Source: Littorina saxatilis
Taxonomy: Eukaryota > Mollusca > Gastropoda > Littorinimorpha > Littorinidae
DNA: 64,000 bases
Direction of reading: 5' to 3'
Assembly (NCBI RefSeq): GCF_037325665.1
Contig: NC_090255.1
Span: 30,313,675 to 30,377,674, forward strand
Below the pieces are notes generated by a model. It saw only the letters and a program-made list of their open reading frames with translations, had not been told where the DNA came from and ran no database searches. Below are positions 40,814-43,800 of the stretch, piece after piece; position 1 is the stretch's first letter, and each line of letters opens with the position of its first letter. The position numbers and the translations under genes are program-made.

Positions 40814-43800
40814 CTGACTGAGAAATGAAGAAATATATAGAGAGAGAGGGGGGGGGGGGGGAGAGAAAGAAAGGAGCCGGAGACGTAAGTGTGTGTGTTT
40901 GTGAGTGTGTATCTGTGTGTGGGCACTTGCATTTATATCTAATACCAATACCTGCTCGGAGGGGAAAGCCATTGCATTTTTTGCAGTACTGAAAAACTTG
41001 CATCTCTACGATCATAAACTGTAGTCATGCAACCTGCTGTCAGTTTCGCTTGGAGCTTCTACTGAAAGCTAAAACCACAAAGATGATTGTGTATACCTTC
41101 AAAAACATGAGGATGTGGATACAGCACACTCAATTCTGCACTTTTCTTCACATTCTGCGCTAACTTTTAAAACGTAATTCAACTTACTGCTCATTGTGTG
41201 GGTGCGGCATTCCATGAGTGATGATCGTACTCTCCAGGGCTACCACAGGTTTCCCAGTGTGCAATGCTTCTCGCACTTCTTCTGACAGTCGCAGTTCTGA
41301 ATCATAAAGCGCATCAATATATTTATTACACAAAATACAGAACAGCTAGAATACAGAATCTTTAATTGCCCAAGGTTGGGAATTTGTGATGACACTGTGA
41401 TGTACCACTTGCCCATACACACAAACACACATAGACAAATACACATATTATATAGTGAAGTCCGGCTGTAGTGATAGACCCATATAGTGATAGTCCGGCT
41501 TTAGTAATATAATTTCTGGGTCCCGGTCCCAGTTGTTCATGTTCTTTGTTAACTTAGTCCGGTTGTAGTGATATTTTTCAGTCCGGATATAGTGATAGTC
41601 CGCTTGTAGTGATACTATTTTCAAGTCCCGGGGAAGCTAAAGTCCGGCTGTAGTGATAATGTTCGAGAGTAATCTCCCTTTACCAAAATGGCGAGCAAAA
41701 GCCAGCCACGCACTGTGCTTACCCTGAAGCGGAAAATTGATCTGACAATTTTTCATTTAACCCTTATTTCTAAGTGGCCCTTCTCTCTCTCTCAGTCTCT
41801 CTCTCTTTCTCTCTCTCTCTCTAAACTGAACACACACACACACGCACGCAAGCACGCACACACACACACACACACACTCACCGGCTGTTGAACTGCCAGG
41901 ACGGGGGTAGGTTAACACAGGACATTTGCAAGGCTGACAAAGACGACAGAAGAAACGTCACAAAACGAAATCAATAGTGGTTCCAAAATCACCTTCTTAC
42001 TGCCTTGAGGCTAGTTTACCAAATGTGCCGCCGCATGTAGCAATAAAAGCTTTGAAGATATCACTACAACTACAAGCGATTGGCCGGATGTAGTAATAAA
42101 ACCTACAAAAATATCACTATAACCGGACGTCCAGATGTAGTGATAAAACCTACAAAAATATCACTATAACCGGACGTCCGGATGTAGTGATAAAACCTAC
42201 AAAAATATCACTATAACCGGACGTCCTGGTGGTAATGATAGTACGGATGTAGTGATAAAAAAATTTGGTCCCGAGGGCTATCACTACATCTGGACTTCAC
42301 TGTATCTATATATATATACGACTTGTGTCTGTGTGTCTGTGTGTCTGTGTGTCTGTGTGTTTGTGTATTTGTGTATTCGCCATGCACGGCCAAAGTTCTC
42401 GATGGATCTGCTTCAAATTTGGTGGGCTTATTCAGACAGACCCCGGACACAACCTCATCGATGAGATATTTCAACACGTGCTCTCAGCGCGCAGCGCGGA
42501 ACCGATTTTGGTTCCACCTCAGCTATTTTGGTTCCACCTCAGCTTACCCGGGCCCCCATACCGACACACCATAGCCGCTACACCACATCACAACGCCAAA
42601 GTTCTCGGTGGATCTTTTTCAAATTTGGACACCGTATTCAGCTACACCCCGGACACAATATCATCGATGAGATATTTCAACACGTGCTCTCAGCGCGCAG
42701 CGCTGAACTCATTTTCGTTTTTGGGTTCATTTCACCATTATAAGTAACTCTTCCTTATCTTCTCCAGTGTTTGGCGTTTATCTCCCTTCCTTCGTGTGGC
42801 TTTCCCGTTCAGTTGTAAGTTACTACACTGCGCTGTCCACTGCGCTGAGCGTCTTCGGATATTCCCGGCGTTCTGTTACTGTTACCTATTTTTAGAAGGT
42901 CAACGCAGTGTACAGAACGTAAATTGGACCCGTAAATTATCCTCACTGTAAAAGTGCAAAGGTCGAATCAATTTATAGCCACGCGAAAAATACACTGTCA
43001 TCTATCTCACTATAGATACGGCTTCTCTGTGTTTGTGTGTGTGTGTGTGTAAGTGTGTGTGTCTCTATGTAATCAACACCTGTGCATTCTTCAGTTCTGT
43101 TTGTGATGTGGTCTGGCGGCTTTTGTGTAATTTTATGTACTGGCCTTCCTTTGAGAAGCCATAACTTGCTCAGTCCTGTTTGAGTGGAGTTCGCCTCCAA
43201 AGGTGATTAACACGGTTACATTCGTCGACAAGGATGGGACTCGATATGGTCAGGAATGGCATTATGGCCACTGAATCATTTTCGTGCTGTTCCCATTCCA
43301 CGAATCTGGGAGGGACCTAAGCTTGGCGGGTCCATAGTTCGGACGGCTCTAAGTACTTCTTCCCGGCGAAGCCGGCTACCCGGCGAAGCGGGTATTCATT
43401 CTAGTATAAATATATACTAGATGATTACCCGCTTCGCCGGGTACCGGCTTCACCGGGAAGAAGTAGAGCCGAATACCAGGCTGCGCCTGGGACCCGGCTT
43501 TGCAACACGGAGGAAGGGAGATAACCGCGGCTAGAGGAATAGCGAGACAGAGACAGACAGCGTGACGGTTCATCACAATCACCTTTGCAGGCGAAGTCCT
43601 GTCAAACGGGATTGAGAATTTTAGAGCTTATTTCTTAGCCCTATATTATCTGTTGTGGCTTCTCAAATGCCAGAACATACAGACAGACAAAAGCCGCTAG
43701 ACCACATCACAAACAATACACAGGTTTTTGCCCACACACACACACAAACACACACAGATAAGCCGTATATATATATGTATATCTATATCTATAAATATAT

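Noticed and set aside
40447-41015. His/Thr and Ser/Leu repeat frames
   Set aside because: They arise from GT and GA simple repeats.
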